Assembly (NCBI GenBank): GCA_963922705.1
Contig: CAWUJS010000024.1
Span: forward strand, 1-24,788
Direction of reading: 5' to 3'
Source: TMED27 sp963922705
Lineage (GTDB): Bacteria > Pseudomonadota > Alphaproteobacteria > Micavibrionales > Micavibrionaceae
DNA length: 24,788 bases
Part shown: positions 6,698 to 15,200 of the stretch, piece by piece
Position numbering within the stretch: the stretch's first letter is position 1
How the letters are laid out: each line of letters starts with the position of its first letter
The notes under the pieces: model-generated
Database searches by the model: none
What the model saw: the letters and a program-made list of their open reading frames with translations, nothing else
What the model was told of the DNA's origin: nothing
Made by a program: the position numbers and the translations under genes

Positions 6698-9631
6698 TTA
6701 TTCGGCGGCGATTTTTGTGGGCTTTTTCTCAAGCATAGGCTTTAGGTAATAACCCGTATAACTTTCTTTTACTTTGCAGACTTCTTCCGGTGTTCCGGTA
6801 GCAATGATTTGCCCGCCTTTATGTCCACCTTCCGGGCCGATATCGATGATATAATCTGCTGTTTTGATCACATCCAGATTATGCTCAATAACAATCACCG
6901 TATTCCCCTGATCCACTAATTTATGAAGCACCTCAAGCAATTTACGAACATCTTCAAAATGCAGCCCCGTTGTCGGCTCATCAAGAATATAGAGCGTTTT
7001 GCCCGTTGAACGCTTTGACAGTTCTTTGGATAGTTTAACCCGCTGCGCCTCTCCGCCGGAAAGGGTATTGGCTTGCTGTCCGACTTTTATATAGGTCAGG
7101 CCAACATCTTTAAGCGTTTCCATCTTGTCGCGGATGCTTGGCACGGCTTTGAAGAAATCAGCGGCTTCTTCAACGGTCATATCGAGCACATCGGCAATGG
7201 ATTTATCTTTATATTTGATTTCCAGCGTCTCGCGGTTATAGCGTTTGCCGTTACAAGCTTCGCACTCAACATAAACATCGGGCAGGAAATGCATCTCGAT
7301 TTTGATGACCCCGTCCCCTTTACAAGCCTCGCAACGCCCGCCTTTCACGTTAAAGGAAAAACGCCCGGGGCCATAGCCGCGTGCTTTAGCTTCCGGCAGG
7401 CCTGCATACCACTCACGGATAGGAGTGAATGCGCCTGTGTACGTGGCGGGGTTAGAGCGCGGGGTTCTGCCGATTGGGGATTGGTCGATATCAATGACTT
7501 TATCAACAAAAGCCAGCCCTTTGATCGCTTTATGCGGGAGTGGCTGTTCCTTTGATTTCATCAATGCGCGTGATGCGGCGCGGTATAGCGTATCAATCGT
7601 GAATGTTGATTTGCCCGAACCTGAAACCCCTGTCACGCACGTAAGCGTTCCGAGTGGAATTTTAGCGGAGACATTTTGTAAGTTGTTCCCCGAGGCTTCG
7701 ATGATTTCAATACACCTCATGTCATTCCGAGGCGCTTGCGACGAGGAATCTCCCTTCTTATTTTGAGATTTCTCAGCCTTCGGCGTTCGAAATGACACTG
7801 ATGGAGCGATGCGACGTTTGTCAGGAATAACAATCTCTTTACGCCCGCTCATATAGTCTGCAGTAAGAGAGTTTTTGGCCTTAAAAACGTCCTCGGGTGT
7901 ACCTTGGGCAACCACTGTTCCACCATGCACACCTGCGCCAGGGCCCATATCAATCAAGTGATCTGCTGTGCGGATAGCATCTTCGTCATGCTCGACAACA
8001 ATCACTGTGTTGCCCATATCACGCAAGCGCGTAAGTGTCTCTAAAAGGCGGTTATTGTCGCGCTGGTGGAGGCCAATAGAAGGCTCATCCAAAACATATA
8101 AAACACCCGTTAGCCCTGACCCGATTTGTGAGGCCAGACGGATACGCTGGCTTTCGCCGCCTGATAATGTGCCTGATGCGCGGGATAGATTGAGATAATC
8201 AAGGCCGACATTGCGCAAGAAAGTCAGGCGTTCATTGATTTCTTTCAGGATTTTTTCTGCGATTTGTTGTTGTTGTTTGTCAAGCGTGTCATTTATTTTG
8301 CTAAACCATTCACCGGCTTCTTCGATAGAATAAGCACCAACTTCGGAAATATGTTTCCCATCAATCTTCACTGCCAAAGCTTCGGGTTTCAGGCGATGCC
8401 CGTCGCAAGCTTCACAAGGGGCAGAAGCTTGATATTTGGAAAGTTCTTCGCGAGCAGAATTGCTATCGGTTTCTAATAATCTACGTTCTAACGATGGAAT
8501 GACTCCCTCAAAAGGTTTGTTCGATTTCCATGTGCTATCCGATTTAGTGTTATAAGTAATTGGGATGATTTCATCGCCAGAGCCATGCAGGATGATTTCC
8601 TGATGCTTGCGGCTTAATTTATCCCACCGTTCAGCAGGGCTAAAGCCATAATGCCGTGCAACACCTTCGAGGGCTTGCATGTAAAAAGGCGCAAAGCTTT
8701 TCGACCATGGCTCAATCGCACCTTTTAAAAGGGATTTGGAGCCATCCGGTACAATCAGATTTTCATCCATATACATACGCTTGCCGAGGCCATCACAGAC
8801 CGGACACGCACCGTGCGGGGAATTAAATGAAAACAGACGCGGTTCGATTTCCGGAATTGTAAAGCCGGAAACCGGACAAGCGTATTTCTCGCTAAATAAC
8901 TCTTGTTCACCTGTAGTTGCATCCTCGGCAATGACAAGGCCGTCGGCGAGCCTTAGCGCCGTTTCAACGGAATCAGCCAGGCGGTTGCCCATGTCTTCGC
9001 GCACAACCAAGCGATCAACAACCACCTCGATATCATGTTTAATCTTTTTATCGAGGGCGGGTATTGCGTCGATTTCATACAAGGTTCCATCGACTTTTAC
9101 GCGCTGAAAGCCTTTGGCTTGCAGGTCTTTGAATTCTTTGCGGTATTCGCCTTTGCGTCCGCGAACAATCGGCGCAAGGATGTAAAGTTTTGTTGAATCT
9201 CCCATCGCCATAATGCGATCAACAATCTCGCTGACGGTTTGCGATGTAATTGGCTTGCCCGTTGCCGGGGAATAAGGAACACCGACCCGCGCCCATAATA
9301 AGCGCATATAATCATAGATCTCGGTGACTGTTCCAACCGTTGAGCGTGGATTTTTACTCGTGGTTTTTTGTTCAATGGAAATCGCCGGAGATAGTCCTTC
9401 TATACTGTCGACATCCGGTTTTTGCATGAGTTCCAGAAATTGCCGCGCATATGCTGAAAGGCTCTCAACATAGCGCCGCTGCCCTTCCGCATAAATCGTA
9501 TCAAAAGCCAGCGATGATTTCCCGCTGCCCGATAGCCCCGTAATTACGATCAACTGGTCACGCGGCATATCCACGTTGATATCTTTTAAATTATGTTCCC
9601 GCGCACCGCGAACGCTGATCTCTGTAAGCAT
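6698..9631 (-). CDS. uvrA: UvrABC excinuclease subunit A (with translated repeat insertion)
   Basis: About 977 aa from MLTEISVRG. UvrA is the damage-sensing ATPase of nucleotide excision repair. Seen: Walker A GLSGSGKSS at residues 32-40 and a second GVSGSGKST near 665-675; ABC signatures LSGGESQRIRLASQ and LSGGEAQRVKLSKE; and zinc-binding cysteine pairs, including CEAC-type pairs in the second zinc module. The first zinc site reads CPVSGF, a form I recall from other alphaproteobacteria. Residues about 612-638 are encoded by a palindromic repeat lying in the linker between the two ATPase halves, which helps explain a length above the ~940 aa typical of the family. The frame is open 36 codons upstream, but homology and a promoter-like pair support the ATG at 9631. 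Confidence 0.97.
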   Translation of the reverse strand: MLTEISVRGAREHNLKDINVDMPRDQLIVITGLSGSGKSSLAFDTIYAEGQRRYVESLSAYARQFLELMQKPDVDSIEGLSPAISIEQKTTSKNPRSTVGTVTEIYDYMRLLWARVGVPYSPATGKPITSQTVSEIVDRIMAMGDSTKLYILAPIVRGRKGEYRKEFKDLQAKGFQRVKVDGTLYEIDAIPALDKKIKHDIEVVVDRLVVREDMGNRLADSVETALRLADGLVIAEDATTGEQELFSEKYACPVSGFTIPEIEPRLFSFNSPHGACPVCDGLGKRMYMDENLIVPDGSKSLLKGAIEPWSKSFAPFYMQALEGVARHYGFSPAERWDKLSRKHQEIILHGSGDEIIPITYNTKSDSTWKSNKPFEGVIPSLERRLLETDSNSAREELSKYQASAPCEACDGHRLKPEALAVKIDGKHISEVGAYSIEEAGEWFSKINDTLDKQQQQIAEKILKEINERLTFLRNVGLDYLNLSRASGTLSGGESQRIRLASQIGSGLTGVLYVLDEPSIGLHQRDNNRLLETLTRLRDMGNTVIVVEHDEDAIRTADHLIDMGPGAGVHGGTVVAQGTPEDVFKAKNSLTADYMSGRKEIVIPDKRRIAPSVSFRTPKAEKSQNKKGDSSSQAPRNDMRCIEIIEASGNNLQNVSAKIPLGTLTCVTGVSGSGKSTFTIDTLYRAASRALMKSKEQPLPHKAIKGLAFVDKVIDIDQSPIGRTPRSNPATYTGAFTPIREWYAGLPEAKARGYGPGRFSFNVKGGRCEACKGDGVIKIEMHFLPDVYVECEACNGKRYNRETLEIKYKDKSIADVLDMTVEEAADFFKAVPSIRDKMETLKDVGLTYIKVGQQANTLSGGEAQRVKLSKELSKRSTGKTLYILDEPTTGLHFEDVRKLLEVLHKLVDQGNTVIVIEHNLDVIKTADYIIDIGPEGGHKGGQIIATGTPEEVCKVKESYTGYYLKPMLEKKPTKIAAE
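7720..7797. repeat. 78-bp palindromic repeat inside uvrA, in frame
   Basis: Two 33-nt arms (7720-7752 and 7765-7797) form an imperfect hairpin around a 12-nt loop. The ends are TGTCATTCCGAG and its near-complement TTCGAAATGACA, and the inner arms are GAGGAATCTC and GAGATTTCTC. The TGTCATTCCGAG...AATGACA form is a familiar dispersed bacterial palindrome. At 78 bp (26 codons) it keeps the uvrA frame. It encodes a polar segment including TPKAEKSQNKKGDSSSQAPR. Confidence 0.85.
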
Positions 9632-9667
9632 ATGGATACATATAGAGAAACTTACGCTAAAATCCAA
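9632..9667 (-). promoter_or_regulatory. Putative uvrA promoter, possibly leaderless
   Basis: On the minus strand TTGGAT (9662-9667) and TATATG (9639-9644) are spaced by exactly 17 bp. The -10-like box ends 7 nt before the ATG at 9631, so transcription would begin at or next to the start codon. No Shine-Dalgarno sequence is visible. Each box matches consensus at 4 of 6 positions. No LexA-type GTTC-N7-GTTC site was found here. Confidence 0.4.
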
Positions 9668-9689
9668 GGCTGATTTGCATTTTAGATAT

Positions 9690-10406
9690 TTAGGGTCTGG
9701 GCTTAGGCTCAGGTGGAGCGATAATTCCCGCAGAGACAACCAGCTTGACAGCCTCTTCGATGCTCATATCCAGATAAATGAGCTCATCCCTGGGAACAAA
9801 AAGCAAAAAACCAGAGGTCGGGTTTGGCGTTGTTGGAACAAAGACATTAATCGTTTCAGCTTGCGTATTCTGCTGCACCTCGCCTTCAGCCTTGCCACTT
9901 ACGAATCCAATTGCGTAAACACCTTTACGAGGATATTCAAGCATTACAGCTTCTCGAAATGCGGAAGATTGACTGGCAGCTATGGTCTCGAAAATTTGCT
10001 TAATCGCACCGTAAATATTACGAATAACCGGCATACGGTCGAGAACATATTCATAAAGACGAATGATAAATCGCCCCATGAAGTTAGTCGCAAACCAACC
10101 AATGATAACAAAGAAAGCCAGAGCAATAATGAGGCCAAGCCCTGGTATTGTTGTCTCACCATAATAATCACTGTAAGCATTTTCCGGGATTAACCTAACG
10201 ACATGCTTATCCATGAAGGTCAGAAAGACATAGGTCAAATACACCGTAATCGATATTGGTGCGGTCACAACAATGCCTGTTAAAAGATAGCGCCGCAAAC
10301 GTGCCGCAATAGATTTTTTAACCGGCTGCTTTAGTTGCTTATCTTGTAGTTTTTCCATGGAATCTTTTTGATTACTTTTCATCATATTATCATGATATCG
10401 GTTCAT
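9690..10406 (-). CDS. DUF502 family inner-membrane protein
   Basis: 238 aa. A basic Lys/Gln-rich N-terminus (about 1-40) precedes two membrane spans, near residues 42-66 (LLTGIVVTAPISITVYLTYV) and 89-112 (GLGLIIALAFFVIIGWFATN). The DUF502 core follows (RMPVIRNIYGAIKQIFET, then GFLLFVPRDELIYLDMSIEEA). The tail is Pro-rich (APPEPKPRP). The function of the family is unsettled. The start is uncertain: M1 at 10406 and M17 at 10358 both lack a strong ribosome site. A perfect palindrome lies just upstream (10429-10446), and the codons for the final residues overlap a related repeat-like sequence. Confidence 0.85.
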   Translation of the reverse strand: MNRYHDNMMKSNQKDSMEKLQDKQLKQPVKKSIAARLRRYLLTGIVVTAPISITVYLTYVFLTFMDKHVVRLIPENAYSDYYGETTIPGLGLIIALAFFVIIGWFATNFMGRFIIRLYEYVLDRMPVIRNIYGAIKQIFETIAASQSSAFREAVMLEYPRKGVYAIGFVSGKAEGEVQQNTQAETINVFVPTTPNPTSGFLLFVPRDELIYLDMSIEEAVKLVVSAGIIAPPEPKPRP

Positions 10407-10428
10407 GCAAAAAGCAATGGTATACAGC

Positions 10429-10446
10429 TAGGGTCTGGACCCTAGT
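10429..10446. repeat. Perfect palindrome between yejB-like gene and DUF502 gene
   Basis: CTAGGGTC-TG-GACCCTAG is an 18-bp hairpin with an 8-bp perfect stem, in the 67-bp gap between two minus-strand genes. Related strings appear at the DUF502 3' end (9691-9714: TAGGGTCTGG, TTAGGCTCAGG) and at 17353-17367 (TAGGCTCAGGACCTA). This suggests a small dispersed family. It has no T tract, so it is not a classical terminator. Confidence 0.6.
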
Positions 10447-10473
10447 TCGAAAAAAATTCATTGTTAGGGTCGA

Positions 10474-11577
10474 TCACGCTCCCCGCGCTTCAAAATCAAT
10501 GCGTGGATCGACGAGGACATAAACCACATCACGCACCAAAGTCATTACGAGCCCGATCAGCGCATAAATGTAGAGCGTGCCAAGCACCACCGGATAATCC
10601 CTGTTAATCACGCTTTCATAACCCAACAGCCCAAGCCCATCGAGGCTAAAAATCACTTCAATTAAAAGTGAGCCAGTAAAGAAAATCGAGATAAAAGCCG
10701 CTGGAAACCCTGCAATCACGATCAGCATGGCATTCCTGAAAACATGCCCGTAGAGCACTTGTTTTTCTTGTAATCCCTTGCTGCGCGCGGTCAGAACATA
10801 TTGCTTGTTAATCTCCTCCAAAAATGAGTTTTTTGTCAAAAGCGTGAGCGATGCAAACCCGCTTACCACCATCGCCGCGACGGGCAGCACTAAATGCCAG
10901 GCATAATCAAGGATTTGCTGTATAAAGCTCATCTCCTCAAACCCGTCAGAGGTGAGCCCGCGCAGCGGGAAAATATCGAAATATCGCCCGCCAGCAAATA
11001 AAACGATCAGCAAAATTGCAAACATAAAGCTTGGGATTGCATAGCCGATAAAAACAGCCGCAGATGTCCAGATATCAAAGGCTTCTCCATCTTTGACGGC
11101 TTTCTTTATGCCCAAAGGGATAGAGATCAGATAGATAATAAGCGTTGACCAAAGCCCCAGCGAAATCGAGACTGGCATTTTTTCTAGCACTAGCTCTCCA
11201 ACACCAATATCGCGATAATAGCTCTCGCCCAGATCAAACCGTGCATAGTTTTTGAGCATAATAAAAAACCGCTCATGCGCTGGTTTATCAAACCCGTAAA
11301 GTGCTTCTAATTCAGCAATAAATTCCGGATCAAGCCCCTGCGCCCCGCGATATTTGCTGGATTGCCCGGTACTCATTGCAGCAGAAGCGCCGATGCTCTC
11401 CCCGCCGGATGTGCCGCCAATGCGCGCTGTTGCTTCGGTGCCGTGACCCTGGAGTTCTGCAATCATGCGCTCTACGGGGCCGCCGGGGACAAATTGTACG
11501 ATGACAAAGGATACCAGCAAGATCCCAAGCAATGTTGGGATCATCAAAAGCAGGCGTTTAAGGATATATGAGGCCAT
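10474..11577 (-). CDS. yejB: YejB-type ABC transporter permease
   Basis: 367 aa. A BPD-type permease of the oligopeptide/microcin-C importer class. The N-terminus MASYILKRLLLMIPTLLGILLV is the first span, and VQFVPGGPVERM is typical of the DppB/YejB group. The long periplasmic segment (about residues 35-110, rich in Gly/Ser/Thr) is the length expected of YejB rather than DppB. Several further spans follow. The cytoplasmic coupling loop near 255-285 (EEINKQYVLTARSKGL) is the EAA motif that contacts the ATPase. The start lies 3 nt after the phosphatase stop, so translation is probably coupled. The usual partners (yejA upstream, yejE and yejF downstream) are absent: DUF502 follows instead. Confidence 0.88.
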   Translation of the reverse strand: MASYILKRLLLMIPTLLGILLVSFVIVQFVPGGPVERMIAELQGHGTEATARIGGTSGGESIGASAAMSTGQSSKYRGAQGLDPEFIAELEALYGFDKPAHERFFIMLKNYARFDLGESYYRDIGVGELVLEKMPVSISLGLWSTLIIYLISIPLGIKKAVKDGEAFDIWTSAAVFIGYAIPSFMFAILLIVLFAGGRYFDIFPLRGLTSDGFEEMSFIQQILDYAWHLVLPVAAMVVSGFASLTLLTKNSFLEEINKQYVLTARSKGLQEKQVLYGHVFRNAMLIVIAGFPAAFISIFFTGSLLIEVIFSLDGLGLLGYESVINRDYPVVLGTLYIYALIGLVMTLVRDVVYVLVDPRIDFEARGA

Positions 11578-11580
11578 AGA

Positions 11581-12255
11581 TTAAGGTTTAATGTTCCAGT
11601 CCTGAACAGTCCAGCCTTCAGAAGAATGTTTCAACAGCCCAAGCGCCCCTGTTGATAGTTTTATGTTATGTTCGTTGCGGAATGCTTCAAAATCCCCGGT
11701 GATGTAGGGGGCAAAACGCGCTATGCCGTTTGAGGTGACAACAAGAACAGTCTCATCACTTTTGAGGGTGTCATCCCATAAAGAACTAGATCCCCGCGAA
11801 AGCGGGGATGACAGTATTGGTTGGCCTGTTATCTGCTCTGCAAAATTATGCCAGGATTTTATAACTTTATCCGGATCAACATCCCACCCATCCGGCACTT
11901 TTGCATGCGCATCCCAGTCAAGAATGGCTTGCTCGCCAATCCGCGCAATAACATCGGCCTCTTTTTTATTCTCATCAGGCCCGTAATCAATTTCATTAAA
12001 TATATCAAGCTGATGAACGGGATTGCTAATACCAATTTCATGAATGGCAAGCGCTGCTGTTTTTATTGTACGTTGCAAAGTTGATGTATAAACAACATCT
12101 GGTACCATATTGTTTTCACACAGATATCTGCCAATCCTTTTTGCCTGCTCTTCGCCCTTTTCGACCAACGGCAAATCTGTGCGTGCACCCACTCGTGTTG
12201 GTGTCTCATGAGGAGCGAAAGTATTGCCGTGCCTTGCAATGATTAATGTTGTCAT
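11581..12255 (-). CDS. Histidine phosphatase family protein with translated repeat
   Basis: 224 aa. The phosphoglycerate-mutase-like fold is shown by the RHG motif at residues 8-10 (IIARHGNT), where His9 would carry the phosphate, and by STLQRTIKTAAL near 58-69. The acidic segment is FNEIDYGPDE. The second catalytic His of the family (usually SHG or THG) is replaced in VVTSNGIARF by Asn. Residues about 148-163 (PLSRGSSSLWDD) are encoded by a 45-bp palindromic repeat in a surface position just before the TVLVVTSNG strand. An AGGG box lies 7 nt before the ATG. Downstream, yejB begins 3 nt after the stop. The substrate cannot be told. Confidence 0.85.
   Translation of the reverse strand: MTTLIIARHGNTFAPHETPTRVGARTDLPLVEKGEEQAKRIGRYLCENNMVPDVVYTSTLQRTIKTAALAIHEIGISNPVHQLDIFNEIDYGPDENKKEADVIARIGEQAILDWDAHAKVPDGWDVDPDKVIKSWHNFAEQITGQPILSSPLSRGSSSLWDDTLKSDETVLVVTSNGIARFAPYITGDFEAFRNEHNIKLSTGALGLLKHSSEGWTVQDWNIKP
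11769..11813. repeat. 45-bp palindromic repeat inside the phosphatase gene, in frame
   Basis: The ends TGTCATCCC and GGGATGACA are perfect inverted repeats. Inside lies a nested hairpin TCCCCGC-GAAA-GCGGGGA (11791-11808). The CCCCGCGAAAGCGGGGAT core is a familiar dispersed repeat in proteobacteria. Its 45 bp equal 15 codons, so the reading frame is kept. It differs in sequence from the element in uvrA but shares the TGTCAT...ATGACA ends. Confidence 0.85.
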
Positions 12256-12278
12256 AACTTTACCCTTGAGCCTATCAT

Positions 12279-15200
12279 TTAAAGCTGTGAGGCATCAGCA
12301 AGTTTTTTATGCCCTGCAGTTGGGTACACTTCAACTTTGCAATAAAAGCCTCTTGTAACTAGCGCTTTACATCGGTTGTAGGCGTCATCAATATTTGCGC
12401 TGCCCAAGCCCACGCGTAGCGCATGTTGCCCTGTTTTAGGGAGAGCATAACTCTGTGATGGCGGGACGTACAGGTGCGTGTCGGTTAGAATTTGAGCATA
12501 TCTTGTCTTTAACCGATACCACATAAAGGATGTGAGAAGACGTGATTGATATTGCCCCAAATTCAGTGCAATTTTGTAATCATTATTATCAAAATCAATA
12601 TGCGGATGATAGGCCTTGTAATCATCCAGATCCGCTAAAATAGCCGTTGGAATGTCTGGTTTACCCATTTCCAAAAAGATATCATTTCCAAAAATCGTTG
12701 TGCCATCATATCCGACTTCAACAAATTGTGGGCGTGGTCTGCGTACGTCTTCCGGCAGTCCTGCATCAGCAACAACCAGAGCATAACGCCCCGGTGGAAC
12801 AAGTGAAAATAAATAAAACCCATCAGGGCCAGCACGGGTTTTTTGTTCTATTTTTCCATCTTCATTATGGAGATGGAGCGTAATATTGCGAAGTGCAGCA
12901 CTCGAGCCGTCAGAGGCACGGCCATAGATTGTACCATCAATTTCACCGGAATTATGGATGGGGATATCAACGCGTGCATTCGTTCCTGTACGCGGCATAA
13001 TCGAAACCCCCTTATCCCCGGGAATCCAGAAGGGATCTTCCAGGCTGCCCACCTCAACATAAACATCAGTAATAACATTGGGCCGCAAAGCAGACAGGAA
13101 GGCAATGCCATTCTCATCAGTATTTGCACCTCCGCCATTTTGCGGCGCAAGCACACGCGCATCTTCAATCGGCTCATCTTCACCATTGAATATTTTGTCA
13201 CCGTTTTTATCAAGAAACACAAAGACGTTAATTGTTCCGTTTCCCGTTACAAAATCACGCGTAAAAACAAATTCGCCTGGGTCAGGGTTGCGCGTAACAC
13301 CAAAGCGTGTGTTCACAGTCGCTTCAATATTGCCAGTGTTATCATAGCGAACGCGCGGCGTAATCGTAACTGTTTCAGGGCGCCAATTTAGCTGTCCGGA
13401 TAAACGAGAAATATTATCTTCCAAAGTGTATCCATACTCAAGCTGGCTTTCTAAATCAGGACTAATACGGCGGCGCCATGATGCAAACAACCCTTCAAGA
13501 TTGCTTTCCGGTCGAATGTTATAATTAGCCGTACCCCTAAAGCTGTTTTTACCAGAAGAACCTGTGATTGATGTTTCGCTATCAAATTGCTCATTGGCAA
13601 AAGCTGTTCCGTCATTATAAAGAAGGGACTGGTTAAATCCAAAATTCTTATAAGTCGTATTAAAATTAAGACGGCCTGAATATGTAGCATTGCCCTCTGA
13701 ATTCGCACCATAAGAAAAAGATGATGCATAACGTGGGCGATCCCCAATTTTTAATGGAAAAGGTCCTTCCAGAGCATAACGGTTAGAAAAAACCTGAACA
13801 GCTCTATCGGATTGACCAGGATTAAAATTATCTGTTGCAAGCTCTAAATCACTACGAAAGTTATGTGAGCCAAACTGTCTTGTTGCTACAAATTCTGCTG
13901 CAAGCTCTGCTTGCTCATCTGTTGCCACCGTTGCATTGAATAATGTTCCATCATAAGACGTTGAAATTCCTGCGCTTGCATATGTTTTATTTGCATTGTT
14001 TTCTGAACGATGCCGCGCACCTAAACGTAACGCCGTATTCGCTGTTAACGGTGTTTCAAGAAAGCCGGCAAAATGGAGTGTATTGGCATCGGGATCAATA
14101 CTATCAAATTTATCATAGAAATTACGGTTTTGAACCGAGAGAGATACGTCATAAATGTTGCCATCTTCAGCTTCTCTATTTTGATCAAAAGGAACACTCA
14201 GCGTTTCTTCGCGCACCTCGCCTTGCGGCCCGTAAGCAACAACACGAAAAGAGTTCAGGTTAGAAAAAAGCCTGATGTTATCAAAAGAGTAAAAGCCGCT
14301 ATCATCTGTTTCAGCGAATGCAAGCAACGAATTATCGCGGTATAATTCAACATCCCATCCGGGAAAAATATAGCCGCTAATTTGCGTTGAAGGCAGGTTT
14401 TGGCGCGATAATAAATCAGCATTTGTAATCCTGATACCCGTTTCCGGAGGGGCATTACCAATAATCGGTATACGGGTCGGTTGCACATCCCCTACTTCAA
14501 ACCTGCGTGCTTTCAGGTCGCCTAATAACTCAGGATTAGCTGATTCCTGCAAATATGTCGCCCTGACATTGGTAAGCTGGTCTTCATCATTTGCGGAAAG
14601 GCTGGTTGCCAAGGTTCCATACGCAAATTCCCCGGCTGTTCTGATGTTCAAAAATCTATTTGTCTCGGATTCTCCGCTTTCCGGCCTCCTATAGTTTGTA
14701 CGTGTGCTCACATCAATTTGCGGAAAAGATATAAGATCATACTCATCATCTCCACGCGGCAAAGTAACAGGCTTTTCACTCTCATTGCGCTTTTTAAGTT
14801 TTCGCCGCGCAATGCGCTCCATGATCGGAAGGGGGGGATCAGCATCCAAATGGACAAGCTGCGAGCCAATATCTGGCTTTAATTCCAGTCCAAACCAGAC
14901 TTGCGCAGATTGTAATGTCACATAGATATCATCCCCTTTTTGAATCATATCGCGCTCAAATACTTTATATTCCTGGCCGTTTGCAACAACCAGTGCCGCA
15001 TCAATATCCATGCTAAAAAGACGATTTTCCCGTATATACCAACCTGAATAAATGCGCGTTTCGGGATTATATTTAATCGGAAAACTCAGAAGACTGAATA
15101 GGTCATTTAAAGACAGATATATCTGACGATTTTGAATTTCTGCAAAAATGCTACCTTCAAGATCTGTTGCATCTTTTAAGCGAACCGCCAGAATAAGAAT

